DNA from: Deltaproteobacteria bacterium
GTDB taxonomy: Bacteria; Bdellovibrionota; Bdellovibrionia; Bdellovibrionales; Bdellovibrionaceae
Direction of reading: 5' to 3'
NCBI GenBank assembly: GCA_017302835.1
Contig: JAFLCC010000003.1
Location: forward strand, 264,721 to 328,720
DNA: 64,000 bases
Each line of letters starts with the position of its first letter. Within the stretch, counting starts at the first letter, position 1. This document shows, in pieces, positions 43,504 to 52,186 of this stretch. The translations under genes and the position numbers were made by a program. The notes below the pieces were generated by a model. That model saw only the letters and a list, made by a program, of their open reading frames with translations, was not told where the DNA came from and did not search any database.

Positions 43504-44259
43504 TTATCCTTCTTCTAATAAGTAATTGATAATCGTGGCTACCTCAGAAGGAGGAGGCTCTTTTCCTGAATGGGTGCTTTCAAAAAAGACAATCTCAATT
43601 TCAGGAAGCTCTTTTTTAATTAAATTGATATTCACGGGCTCATTCTCAAATAAGTAAATTTTTGAAAATTTATCTTTATCTAAAGTTTTAAACCAATCAC
43701 ATTTAAACTGGGCATCGTCCATTTCTTTGAAAGGCTTCAGAATCAAGGTGGCAGAATCATCATTTAAAGGGAAATCCCATTTTAGCAGAACCTCCTTGGA
43801 GCCTTTTTCCATTCTTGCCACATCACGTCCTGTTAAATAGGCAATGGGTATTTCTAAATGATAAAGCTGGTTGACGAAAAAGGAGGCTCCCTCATAGGGA
43901 ACATCATAATGAACGAATTCATTAGAAAAGAATTTATCAATCCAAGCAGATCTGACATAATCAAAAAGTTCATAGTGGTCATGATCGACCCCAGCTCGTT
44001 GAAGAACTTTAATAAAGCCCCAGTCATTTCGAAGAGTTTTAATATTTCTGAAATAAGAGTTAACCTCAGGGAATCGCCTAATAAATTCAGGAGTTTGAGA
44101 GATTTCAATTAATACCTTTTCCATCCGAGGAGAGACATCAAATAAGGTCGAGTCTAAATCAAATACAACCAGAGGCTTCCGTGGACTATTCAAGGAAAGA
44201 TTTTTAATTTGAAGTAGGATTTGTCTTGGAGAAAGTATTTTATTTTGATTGTGCGTCAT
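43504..44259 (-). CDS. HAD-superfamily phosphatase
   Basis: The motif VVFDLDSTLFD (nucleophile Asp34) and a second motif AYLTGRD identify a HAD hydrolase; DSTLFD in place of DGT is common in the acid-phosphatase/nucleotidase branch. The third and fourth motifs (an ALQFKCDW-like region and IYLFENEPVNINLI) are consistent with a motif IV acidic residue. It is 251 residues long and cytoplasmic, with no signal peptide. It heads the minus-strand group HAD-rsmI-hrpB-GNAT and is divergent from phnD, with 128 bp between starts. Substrate unknown. Confidence 0.75.
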   Translation of the reverse strand: MTHNQNKILSPRQILLQIKNLSLNSPRKPLVVFDLDSTLFDVSPRMEKVLIEISQTPEFIRRFPEVNSYFRNIKTLRNDWGFIKVLQRAGVDHDHYELFDYVRSAWIDKFFSNEFVHYDVPYEGASFFVNQLYHLEIPIAYLTGRDVARMEKGSKEVLLKWDFPLNDDSATLILKPFKEMDDAQFKCDWFKTLDKDKFSKIYLFENEPVNINLIKKELPEIEIVFFESTHSGKEPPPSEVATIINYLLEEG

Positions 44260-44387
44260 ATATTCGTTTCATTTGATTAAATGATTTTGGATTCAGCCAT
44301 GGAAGATAAATAAAAGCAAAGAGTTTTGTTGGATTTTACATTTTTTTTTGGTAGCTTCCGTCCAAACTATACGGAGAAGTTCATAAT

Positions 44388-45293
44388 ATGAAATATATTT
44401 CTTTAGGTTTGATGCTTTTTGTTTTATTCAGTATTGGTTGCACCAGTCAAAAAGCAGAGTTAGGGAGTAGTGAAAACCCAATTAAATTCTATTTTACACC
44501 TTCCATTGATGCCAAAGTTTTGGAAGCAAATTCTAAGGTATTCAAAAAATATTTAGAATCTCAGACTCCTTATAAATATGAAATTTCAGTTCCTCAATCT
44601 TATGTGGCGGTCGTAGAGTCTTTTGGAACTAAAAAGGCTGACATTGCTGCTCTAAATTCCTTTGGATATTTACTGGCCCACGAGAAATATGGAGCTGAAG
44701 CTAGGCTTGTCGTTCTTCGCCATGGATCAGCAACATATCAATCGCAGTTTGTGGTAAAAAAAGATAGTGCAATTAAAAAACTTGAAGACTTAAATGGGAA
44801 GGTGATTTCTTTTGTCGATCCTTCTTCAACCTCTGGTTATTTGTTACCCATGAAGACGCTTAAAGATAAGAAAATTGTTCCAAAGGAAACCATTTTTTCC
44901 ATGAAACATGATTCGGTAATCACCAAGGTTTATCTAGGAGAAGTCGACGCCGGCGCTACTTTTTATTCTCCACCGAGTGAGGGAAAAATGGAAGACGCAA
45001 GGAGATTGGTGCTGACCCAATATCCAGATGTTGAATCTAAGGTGAGAATTTTGGAGCTATCTGAACCTATTCCCAATGACCCTATTGTCTTTCGCAAGGA
45101 AATGGATGAAGAGATGAAGAAAAAAATTACAGAGGTTTTATTAAAATTTGTTGCTACGGAAGAGGGAAAAAATGCTTTTAAGGAAATGTATGGAGTCACC
45201 GATTTAAAAGTGACCACGGACAAAGACTATGAATCGGTAAGAAATATGCTTTCATCCATTGGGAAGTCAGCCCAAGAGTTATTGGTAAAATAA
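44388..45293 (+). CDS. phnD: phosphonate/phosphite-type ABC transporter substrate-binding lipoprotein
   Basis: The signal peptide (SLGLMLFVLFSIGC) has a lipobox, so the protein is anchored in a membrane and binds ligand outside the cytoplasm. The PhnD/PtxB fold is indicated by IKFYFTPSIDAKVLEANSK, FGTKKADIAALNSFGYLLAH, KVISFVDPSSTSGYLLPM and the KVYLGEVDAGATFYSPP segment. A purine-rich GGAGAAG site precedes the ATG. It is followed at three and nine bases by the ATPase and permease genes, the order D-C-E. No C-P lyase genes are present, so the ligand could be a phosphonate, phosphite or a related oxyanion. Confidence 0.88.
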   Translation: MKYISLGLMLFVLFSIGCTSQKAELGSSENPIKFYFTPSIDAKVLEANSKVFKKYLESQTPYKYEISVPQSYVAVVESFGTKKADIAALNSFGYLLAHEKYGAEARLVVLRHGSATYQSQFVVKKDSAIKKLEDLNGKVISFVDPSSTSGYLLPMKTLKDKKIVPKETIFSMKHDSVITKVYLGEVDAGATFYSPPSEGKMEDARRLVLTQYPDVESKVRILELSEPIPNDPIVFRKEMDEEMKKKITEVLLKFVATEEGKNAFKEMYGVTDLKVTTDKDYESVRNMLSSIGKSAQELLVK

Positions 45294-45296
45294 ATT

Positions 45297-46106
45297 ATGG
45301 CAGATAATATTTTAAGTATAAGGGCTTTGGAAAAAACATACCCAAATGGAGTGCGCGCGCTAAAAGGAATTTCCTTTGATGTCAAAAAAGGCGAGTTTCT
45401 TGTGGTGATTGGACTTAGCGGTTCCGGGAAATCTACCTTACTTCGATGTATAAATAGACTTCATGATCCCACTTCTGGGGAAATTATATTTAAAGGAAGT
45501 ATTGATAGTCACCTTCATAGTGAAAAAGATAAGCCTCTAGATATTGCAAAGGCACAGGGAGCTGAAATTAAAAAAATCAGAACTAAAATTGGAATGATAT
45601 TTCAACATTTTAATTTAATTCCAAGGCATTCAGTGATGTCCAATGTACTCATGGGAAAATTAGGTCAAATGTCAACGTGGAAGTCAATTTTTGGTTTGTT
45701 TTCAAAAGAGGATAGGGAGCAGGCTTTAAAATATTTAAATCTTGTTGGTATTGCTGAAAAGGCCAAAATCAGAGCTGACCAACTTTCTGGTGGGCAACAA
45801 CAGAGAGTGGCTATTGCCAGAGCGTTAACACAAAATCCTCAGTTGCTTTTGGCTGATGAGCCTGTGGCCTCACTCGACCCTGCTACTTGCCATGTCGTCA
45901 TGGATTATTTAAAAAAAGTAAATCAAGAATTAGGGATCACCATTATTTGTAATCTCCATTTTTTAAGTTTGGTTCGTCAGTATGCCACTCGGGTGATTGC
46001 CCTGAAAAATGGAGAACTGGTTTATGAAGGAAGTCCCAGTGAAATCGACGAAGCCTGGTTTGAAAAAATTTATGGTGAGGGTTCCAAAGAAGTCCATATA
46101 AACTAA
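45297..46106 (+). CDS. phnC: phosphonate-type ABC transporter ATP-binding protein
   Basis: Walker A GLSGSGKSTLL, Q-loop IGMIFQHFNLI, signature LSGGQQQRVAIARAL, Walker B LLLADEPVASLDP and the H-loop region IICNLHFLSL are all present, and PNGVRALKGISFDVKKGEF is typical of PhnC. Length 269 (normal ~260). It lies between the binding protein and the permease, three bases after phnD, forming one transport operon. Confidence 0.92.
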   Translation: MADNILSIRALEKTYPNGVRALKGISFDVKKGEFLVVIGLSGSGKSTLLRCINRLHDPTSGEIIFKGSIDSHLHSEKDKPLDIAKAQGAEIKKIRTKIGMIFQHFNLIPRHSVMSNVLMGKLGQMSTWKSIFGLFSKEDREQALKYLNLVGIAEKAKIRADQLSGGQQQRVAIARALTQNPQLLLADEPVASLDPATCHVVMDYLKKVNQELGITIICNLHFLSLVRQYATRVIALKNGELVYEGSPSEIDEAWFEKIYGEGSKEVHIN

Positions 46107-46115
46107 GGAAGTAAA

Positions 46116-47144
46116 ATGAATTCATTTTCAATTAGAAGATCTGTATTTGACGGTTTAACTTTCGGTTTTTTACTCTGTGTGGTTTTGATTGCTATGACCA
46201 AGCCAACTGATGAAGAGTGGTTGAATTTATCAAAAAACTCGTTAATTGTTGTTGGTTTTTTCTTTGTTTCCATTGTTATTAGTAATTTTTTGAATAAAAA
46301 ATCAATTAAGACATTGGGTGAAACGTTGTTTGAACCAGCCTATAAAAAAGTGAATTCTCAAGAAGTACCTTGGTATGTATCATTTTCTCATTGGCATCTA
46401 TTTATCTTATTATTCACACTTTTTGCCGTGGGTATCAAAGTGACCGATTTTTCAGTATTTAAATTATTAGATATAGATGGTTATAAGGGCGTCAAAAGAA
46501 TTTTTGCTGAGCTGTTAAATCCAAATTTTCAACTTTTACCCCATGCTGTTTTACGAATGTTTGAAACTTTCTTCATGGCTTTTCTTGCAACAGCCTTTGC
46601 GATACCCATAGCTTTTGTACTCAGTTTTTTAGCAGCAAAAAACATCATGAGGCATCCCCTTGCTTTTTTGGTTTATTTATTTCTAAGAACGATGCTAAAT
46701 ATTATTCGTTCCGTAGAGGCTTTCATGTGGGCTATTATTTTTTCAGTTTGGGTAGGCATTGGTGCGGGCGCTGGGATGCTAGCATTGATGATTCATTCGA
46801 TTGCGTCCCTTGCTAAACAATACTCTGAAATCGTTGAGACGGTTTCAGATGGTCCCATTGAAGGTATTCAATCCACCGGAGCCTCCAAACTACAAACTAT
46901 TTGGTATGCCATCGTTCCCCAGGTGGTCCTGCCCTACATTTCATTTACGGTCTATCGTTGGGATATCAATGTGCGCATGGCAACCATCGTAGGCTTCGTA
47001 GGCGGGGGCGGAATTGGTAAATTATTGATTGCTTATCAAGGACAAGCTATGTGGCGTGAAATGGGCTGTATCTTTTTTGTAATCGCTATTGTGGTCTGGT
47101 TATTAGATCAGGGTAGTAGTTATATCAGGGAAGCTCTAAAATAA
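46116..47144 (+). CDS. phnE: phosphonate-type ABC transporter permease
   Basis: An inner-membrane permease of the PhnE family with about six to seven hydrophobic segments. The conserved EAA-type loop is present (GPIEGIQSTGASKLQTIWYA, then PQVVLPYISFTVYRWDINVR and IVGFVGGGGIGKLL). The N-terminal ~100 residues are two extra hydrophobic helices and a charged loop, making it 342 residues versus ~260-280 for typical PhnE. The 3' end overlaps the convergent exported-protein gene by 20 bases. Confidence 0.9.
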   Translation: MNSFSIRRSVFDGLTFGFLLCVVLIAMTKPTDEEWLNLSKNSLIVVGFFFVSIVISNFLNKKSIKTLGETLFEPAYKKVNSQEVPWYVSFSHWHLFILLFTLFAVGIKVTDFSVFKLLDIDGYKGVKRIFAELLNPNFQLLPHAVLRMFETFFMAFLATAFAIPIAFVLSFLAAKNIMRHPLAFLVYLFLRTMLNIIRSVEAFMWAIIFSVWVGIGAGAGMLALMIHSIASLAKQYSEIVETVSDGPIEGIQSTGASKLQTIWYAIVPQVVLPYISFTVYRWDINVRMATIVGFVGGGGIGKLLIAYQGQAMWREMGCIFFVIAIVVWLLDQGSSYIREALK

Positions 47145-47901
47145 GCTGAGAAATAACATCTTCATGAGAAATCAATCCGTGATTCTCGTACTCAGGGAAA
47201 TTTAGAAATCTGTATCCCGAGAATCTATAAAATTGTAACAATTTTTTTGAGGTATAAGTAAAATACTCAGATAAAGGTTCCGAGTTTGAGGTTATTTGAT
47301 GTAAAACGTTTAATAAGGTTTTTAGTTTGTTTCTTCTATTTTGTGCCTTTTCACTCAAACTCAAACGCCCAATTTCGACCATAGGAATATGAGGATTTTT
47401 TTGTTTGCTCTTCAAGTGAATACCCTTTTCCAGCTCCATGGGTAAAGGAGCTGTTATAAAAGGAGCCAAAGGACCAGAATTTGTTTTACCAACAAAAAAA
47501 GCTGCCCCAGCAATGGGGATATTCAAACTCTTGTTGTCAAACATTAAAAGTAAATGAATATTTTCCCATAAGATCAAGGTTGTTTCGTTCAATCTTTCAA
47601 TAAATGAATCATTTTTCTTCAGGGAATTTGGATAGTCACGTAAAAGATAGTTTTTGGCTACTTGATATAAAGGATGATTCTGACTTAATCCTTTGAGAGT
47701 GATGAACTTAAAAATCAACCCATTTGAATGAAGTGTCTGAATCCCCTGTTGTGCTTTAATAAATTCTTCTGAGTCATTCATGGGTATTCGAATCGAGAAG
47801 GTCGAAGAAATATATTTAGTTAAGCAAGCTTGGGAGGCAAACCCTTTAGCTTGAAAGAGAAAAAAGGCGAAATAAAAGATAAGAAAAACTAGGTGTCTCA
47901 T
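47125..47901 (-). CDS. hypothetical exported protein, possibly GNAT-like
   Basis: A signal peptide (LVFLIFYFAFFLFQAKGFAS) starts this 258-residue protein, followed by one cysteine and a compact alpha/beta domain. PIAGAAFFVGKTNSG and PHIPMVEIGRLSLSEKAQNR resemble the central strands of GNAT/autoinducer-synthase-like proteins (x-E-I-G-R-L is also seen in the GNAT protein at 39193), but export is unusual for that fold, so this is a weak suggestion. Its stop overlaps phnE on the other strand. Function unknown. Confidence 0.55.
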   Translation of the reverse strand: MRHLVFLIFYFAFFLFQAKGFASQACLTKYISSTFSIRIPMNDSEEFIKAQQGIQTLHSNGLIFKFITLKGLSQNHPLYQVAKNYLLRDYPNSLKKNDSFIERLNETTLILWENIHLLLMFDNKSLNIPIAGAAFFVGKTNSGPLAPFITAPLPMELEKGIHLKSKQKNPHIPMVEIGRLSLSEKAQNRRNKLKTLLNVLHQITSNSEPLSEYFTYTSKKLLQFYRFSGYRFLNFPEYENHGLISHEDVISQLILELP

Positions 47902-47993
47902 TGTCTTAAAATATAGCTTATATTAGTTGGAACATCCACTGTAGGGAATTAAACAAAAGAGCAAAAAGTGGCACTCTATTTATTCCTAGAGCC

Positions 47994-48842
47994 CTAAAAC
48001 AATCCAGAGGGTATAAACAAGTAGCAGATATCTTTATATATTTTTTTACTTTCTTTACCGAGTTGATCTAATTCATTTTCAATAAACATTTTTGCTGTTT
48101 TATTTATAGGATGAGAGGCAGTTTTTAGTATGATCAAAAACTCAGCAATAAAAGAGAGATGGACTTTAACCTGAGGAAAAAGTGAATTCCTAATGCTGAG
48201 AAAATCTTTTTTATTAAATGCGGCTTTTAAAGAATTTTTGTAGTCCAAGAGAAATTCAGGTGACTGATCTTTACTGAGAGCTATCAGTTGATCGACACTC
48301 TCTGGGTTTTTAAATAAGAGGAAGTCAGTGATATACATTGAAAATTCTTTTGTAAGGACCCTTTTTAAACTTTTGAAAGTATTTTCTAGATCGTTAAAAC
48401 TATTTAAATGGTGAAGTGCGACGCTACTAATGACACCATCGAACTCATTCGAATTTAAATTTTTTAAAGTGCTAATATCATCACAGATAAGTTCAACATT
48501 TTTTATATTCAGTTTCTTGAAATTCTCCTGGGCGAGCTTTAGCATGTTTTCAGATAAATCTACCCCAAAAAACTGAATGTTTGGATTCATTAACGCGATA
48601 TAGGATAGTTGGTTTCCAGGCCCGACTCCTAAATCTAAAACTTTAGTAGATTTATTTATAGTTCTTGATGCCCAATAAGCATGAAATAAGTAAGAAGCTT
48701 TAAGTGCTGAATCCTCAAATCCGCTTTGATTAAATTCATTAGTTTGATTTTCACTCCTCATCACCATCACTTCAGGAATTCGAACTAGTTTTTGTGATGA
48801 AAAAAATTCTTTTAATAATAATAAGGGTATAAATTGATTCAT
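47994..48842 (-). CDS. class I SAM-dependent methyltransferase
   Basis: The core has the motif I loop LDLGVGPGNQLS, the FFGVDLSENMLKLAQENFKK acidic strand, and DGVISSVALHHLN as motif III/post-motif. It fits the Methyltransf_25/31 group. The ~120 N- and C-terminal residues are specific and not recognised. At 282 residues it is of usual size. The gene is divergent from an AraC regulator at 48917 with 74 bp between starts, so it is a likely regulatory target. Substrate unknown. Confidence 0.83.
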   Translation of the reverse strand: MNQFIPLLLLKEFFSSQKLVRIPEVMVMRSENQTNEFNQSGFEDSALKASYLFHAYWASRTINKSTKVLDLGVGPGNQLSYIALMNPNIQFFGVDLSENMLKLAQENFKKLNIKNVELICDDISTLKNLNSNEFDGVISSVALHHLNSFNDLENTFKSLKRVLTKEFSMYITDFLLFKNPESVDQLIALSKDQSPEFLLDYKNSLKAAFNKKDFLSIRNSLFPQVKVHLSFIAEFLIILKTASHPINKTAKMFIENELDQLGKESKKIYKDICYLFIPSGLF

Positions 48843-48916
48843 ATTTTCCTTTACTTGTTTAAATATTATAGAGTTAATAGGAGTAATCTAGGCGTTTTTT
48901 TCCATGGATCTAAAAT

Positions 48917-49678
48917 ATGAAAAATAAAAATTTGCATATTTCAACCCCTTCTTATCAGAGTGAATTCGTAAAAATTGATTCAAGTTTAATGTTACTAAGG
49001 CGAGAACATTATTACCCATTAGGCTATGAAGCTATTGATACCTACGGAGATTTCTCGATTCTTGCCTTTGCTGATCTGAAGGAAAAGTTTTTGATTTTAA
49101 AGAGTTATGATTCCTCCATAGAATTATCTGGACCTGTCGTCATTTTTATTCCTAAATATACGTTGGTTCATTGGAAAATGCTCACCAATCATTTAAAATG
49201 GGAAGCCTATATTACTAAAAAACATGATCGTATTCAATCTGATCAGATCACCCTTTTTGAAAACGAAGTTAATAAACCAAAGAGTCTTATTGATTTTTTT
49301 GAAATTATTAATTATGGGAAAATTAAATATCAAATTCCAAAAAATGTTATCAACGGCCCTCATAAGTTAGCTAATGATATTAAAGACTATCTAGATGAAA
49401 ATTACTCAGAAAAGATGGATATAAAGGATATTTCCTCTCGGTTTAATTTAACGAATTCGCAAGTAACAAAGATTTTTCAAAAAACATTTACACTGACACC
49501 TGTTGAATACCGAACAAAAATTAGGGTCTTTAATTCGATGTTTACGTTATTAACGGATGTGAAAGATTTAAGTGTTATTGATATTGCTTTTCAAACTGGT
49601 TTTTCAGATCTAAGTCGATTTAACAAACAGTTTAAGAAAATTACCCAAACAACTCCGTCTAAGTTTAAATTTAAATAG
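48917..49678 (+). CDS. AraC-family transcriptional regulator (paralogue of the gene at 51304)
   Basis: The C-terminal ~95 residues contain the AraC double helix-turn-helix (MDIKDISSRFNLTNSQVTKI, LSVIDIAFQTGFSDLSRFNK). The N-terminal ~150 residues have an atypical sensor with the segment VVIFIPKYTLVHWKMLTNHL followed by KWEAY. A matching segment occurs in the other AraC protein here (ILLYLSPFSIIKWKIRKGNL followed by KWIYL), so the two are paralogues. It is divergent from the methyltransferase and followed by a small hairpin at 49682-49705. Ligand and targets unknown. Confidence 0.85.
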   Translation: MKNKNLHISTPSYQSEFVKIDSSLMLLRREHYYPLGYEAIDTYGDFSILAFADLKEKFLILKSYDSSIELSGPVVIFIPKYTLVHWKMLTNHLKWEAYITKKHDRIQSDQITLFENEVNKPKSLIDFFEIINYGKIKYQIPKNVINGPHKLANDIKDYLDENYSEKMDIKDISSRFNLTNSQVTKIFQKTFTLTPVEYRTKIRVFNSMFTLLTDVKDLSVIDIAFQTGFSDLSRFNKQFKKITQTTPSKFKFK

Positions 49679-49681
49679 AGT

Positions 49682-49705
49682 ATACCAATTCCTATTCATT
49701 GGCAT
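49682..49705 (+). terminator. weak hairpin after araC
   Basis: ATACCAAT and ATTGGCAT form an 8-bp stem with one mismatch and an eight-base loop, three bases after the AraC stop. It is followed only by a short T-rich stretch (ATCCTTAGCTTT), so terminator activity is uncertain. Confidence 0.3.
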
Positions 49706-49746
49706 ATCCTTAGCTTTACCCAGATAATTTTTGGACGGCCCCTCAG

Positions 49747-51180
49747 TCAAGACAAAAAAAGTTTTTCAAAAGGAATCACTTGATAGAAATACTCAGTGAT
49801 GAGATCCAGAGTTTTGTTTGACATCTCACCCTCATAGATAAAGACAGTTTTGAGTGAGGAACGCCTGGGCAATTGCAAAACAGAAGTCTTTCTTTTGACT
49901 TCCTCGATCACGCTGGAATCAATTTCCTTTCTGCATTTGATCTCACAAAGATAAAAAACATCTAAATTGGTATGGATCAAAAGATCGATTTGGCAGGCCC
50001 CTTTGTTTGTGCTTTTTTTGCGCTGCACATAAGGAGCTGCTGAAATCAATTGCGAATTTTCAATGGCAAGATTTTTCAAGATCAAATCTTTGTTTTGAAG
50101 AACGATATTTTCAAATTGCAAACCCATGATGGAGGTCCAACCTTTGAGGTCCATGAAAGACGTGATGACCTTTCCCCCTTTGAGGATCGGCTTCTTTTTA
50201 GGCTCAATGAACTTCAAATAAAAGCGCAAATAGTTATCTTTTATTCGGAGGTGACTCAGCTTTGAAGTTTTGCCTGAGGGTTGAAAATAAAAATCCCGAC
50301 TGAGAAATCCAGACAGTTCTAGAATATGAATCGCTTCTGTCAAATCACTATTTTGATCTGACTTGAGCTCCAAAGCCAATTGGTTGGGGGTGAGTTTTTT
50401 TTCCAAACAAATTCTTACAATTTTTTCGAGACTCTTTGATTTTCTTCCGAAAATATCCACGAAAATTTTATCAAAATCATTGAACAAAATTCCATTTTTG
50501 TCATAGCAAAGGCGTATCAGATTTTGTTCAGCGGTTTGTTTCGGTAGGATCTCCTCGAGGTACTTGGGAACCCCCCCTGTAACCGCCAGAATTTGCAACA
50601 CTTCAAACATCCCCATCTGAAATTTTCTCTGTGCCAGAAGTTCTCTGATTTCGGGAAGTCTGAGTTCTTCAAGAGCGAGCTCCAGGGAAATCCTACCTTC
50701 AAAACTTGCATTTTTTAGAATGTTGTCCTCGATCCAGGCAGAGACTGAGCCGCACAGAACCAAGATCAAATCGTTATTTTTTTTAAATTGAGTGTCCCAG
50801 ACGTCCTTTACTCTCAAGGGAAATAAGGGATCTCCTTTGGACATCCAAGAGATCTCATCCAGCAGGATCAAGCATGGTCCCATGGAGGTCTGCTTCGCCA
50901 GAGTGCTCAAGGCTTCTGTCCAACTGTCGAAATATTGTTTTTTAGTATTGAAGATGTCGCTGATTTTCTCAGAAAAATGGTCCAATTGATCTTGGAGCGT
51001 GACTCGTTCGTCGGGTCCCAGACCTTGAATGGACACAAACCGAGGGAATGTCTTTCCAAACTCAGAAATAAGAGTGCTTTTGCCGATTCGTCGTCGGCCC
51101 ATCAGACAAACAAGGCTGGCAGTTCCCTTTTTCGTGAGTTTTTGCAGTTGAGCCAGCTCTTGGCGACGTCCAATAAACAT
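49747..51180 (-). CDS. solitary AAA+ ATPase, archaeal-type (ATPase_2) with nuclease-like C-terminus
   Basis: The N-terminal domain has FIGRRQELAQL, Walker A GRRRIGKST (28-36) and Walker B LILLDEISWMS with GSVSAWIE as sensor-type motif. Winged-helix-like segments follow near 260-310. The C-terminal part (GLQFENIVLQN, CQIDLLIHTNLDVFYLCEIK) has the D...ExK layout of PD-(D/E)XK proteins and is DUF234-like. At 477 residues it is normal for the family, whose function is poorly known and which moves frequently between genomes. GGAGGGG precedes the ATG. By eye it is more G/C-rich than its neighbours. It lies between two paralogous AraC genes, next to two 43-bp repeats, suggesting insertion. Confidence 0.85.
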   Translation of the reverse strand: MFIGRRQELAQLQKLTKKGTASLVCLMGRRRIGKSTLISEFGKTFPRFVSIQGLGPDERVTLQDQLDHFSEKISDIFNTKKQYFDSWTEALSTLAKQTSMGPCLILLDEISWMSKGDPLFPLRVKDVWDTQFKKNNDLILVLCGSVSAWIEDNILKNASFEGRISLELALEELRLPEIRELLAQRKFQMGMFEVLQILAVTGGVPKYLEEILPKQTAEQNLIRLCYDKNGILFNDFDKIFVDIFGRKSKSLEKIVRICLEKKLTPNQLALELKSDQNSDLTEAIHILELSGFLSRDFYFQPSGKTSKLSHLRIKDNYLRFYLKFIEPKKKPILKGGKVITSFMDLKGWTSIMGLQFENIVLQNKDLILKNLAIENSQLISAAPYVQRKKSTNKGACQIDLLIHTNLDVFYLCEIKCRKEIDSSVIEEVKRKTSVLQLPRRSSLKTVFIYEGEMSNKTLDLITEYFYQVIPFEKLFLS

Positions 51181-51201
51181 ATCCCCTCCGAGGTTTTGGG
51201 T

Positions 51202-51299
51202 TCAACTCCCCGGTAAACGCAAGAACATAGATTTGCCGGGGAATTCACAGAGTAGATCAACTCCCCGGTAAACGCAAGAACATAGATTTGCCGGGGAAT
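51202..51299. repeat. two direct 43-bp repeats, each a hairpin
   Basis: 51202-51244 and 51257-51299 are identical, 55 bp apart start-to-start. Each contains TCCCCGG and CCGGGGA arms, extended by AAA/TTT after one G-T mismatch, around a 14-base loop that includes GCAAGAACATAG. They lie between the second AraC gene stop and the ATPase start, and so are in the ATPase leader if it is transcribed from further upstream. Confidence 0.8.
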
Positions 51300-51303
51300 C
51301 AGA

Positions 51304-52071
51304 TCAAGCAGGTTTTGTGAATTTCTTTTTATGAATTAAGAATTTTGATGGATTTGTTCCTAAAATAGTTTTAAATTGATTATAAAAAAACTTTGAATCA
51401 GTTAGTCCAATCTTGTTGGCTATTTCTAATATCGATTCATCACTAAATAGCAATTCATGTGATGCCTGAATCAGTCTTAATTGATTACGATATTTTACTG
51501 GTGAAATGTCGTAAGATTTTTTAAATTGTCTGCTGACATAGGAATAGTTATAGTTCTCTTTAACTAGTGATTTAATGTTTTCTGAAATCATAAATCTCTT
51601 CTGAATGGTTTTCCTTAATAAGCCTTCAACATGGCTCTCACTTTTTAGATTTGGATGAATGCCATGTTGTTTTTCGATAAAAGCCAATAACGATGAAGAA
51701 GATTTAATCAAAGGCAGAAAGTGAGATTGAAAAGGCGAAATTATTTTTGATTCGATTTGAGTTGCTTTTTCCAAGTTAGTTTGACTTAAAAGATAAATCC
51801 ACTTTAGATTACCCTTTCGAATTTTCCATTTAATAATAGAAAAGGGGCTCAGATAAAGTAAAATCTGACCTTTGACCTCATTCCACTTTTTATTTGACCA
51901 GAAATAGAGGCTATTTTCGGGAAAATCACCATAGCCAAGACTCCAGAATTTTGAATGAATATCTAAAACCATTTTCTCTTCTTGATAGCGATGACGTCTT
52001 AAAATAATGGCTTCATTTTTTTTAAGAGACAAAATACTGCTTGAGTAGGTTTGGGACCTAATTTTTTTCAT
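51304..52071 (-). CDS. AraC-family transcriptional regulator (paralogue of the gene at 48917)
   Basis: A 255-residue protein with a C-terminal AraC DNA-binding domain (NYSYVSRQFKKSYDISPVKY, SILEIANKIGLTDSKFFYNQ). The first helix-turn-helix is less regular than usual. The N-terminal sensor shares the W-K-x-x-x-x-x-L-K-W pattern with the AraC protein at 48917. It is divergent from the nitroreductase-like gene, with 115 bp between starts, so that gene is a likely target. The stop is only four bases from a hairpin repeat. Confidence 0.83.
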   Translation of the reverse strand: MKKIRSQTYSSSILSLKKNEAIILRRHRYQEEKMVLDIHSKFWSLGYGDFPENSLYFWSNKKWNEVKGQILLYLSPFSIIKWKIRKGNLKWIYLLSQTNLEKATQIESKIISPFQSHFLPLIKSSSSLLAFIEKQHGIHPNLKSESHVEGLLRKTIQKRFMISENIKSLVKENYNYSYVSRQFKKSYDISPVKYRNQLRLIQASHELLFSDESILEIANKIGLTDSKFFYNQFKTILGTNPSKFLIHKKKFTKPA

Positions 52072-52186
52072 GTAAAGCCTATCTCAGTAAAACATAGGCG
52101 ACTAGAAAGTAAGACTCAAGCAGAAATCGAAAATAAGTCAAATTAGCCTATAGATTGGTTTTAGCTTGATTCTGTATGATTCTAAT

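Noticed and set aside
51195..51216. tRNA T-arm-like sequence GGGTTCAACTCCC
   Set aside because: The upstream bases are the ATPase ribosome-binding site and coding region; no acceptor, D or anticodon arms are present.
51202..51299. CRISPR-like array from the two 43-bp repeats
   Set aside because: Only two copies, a 12-bp spacer, and each repeat is itself a strong hairpin; no cas genes are nearby.
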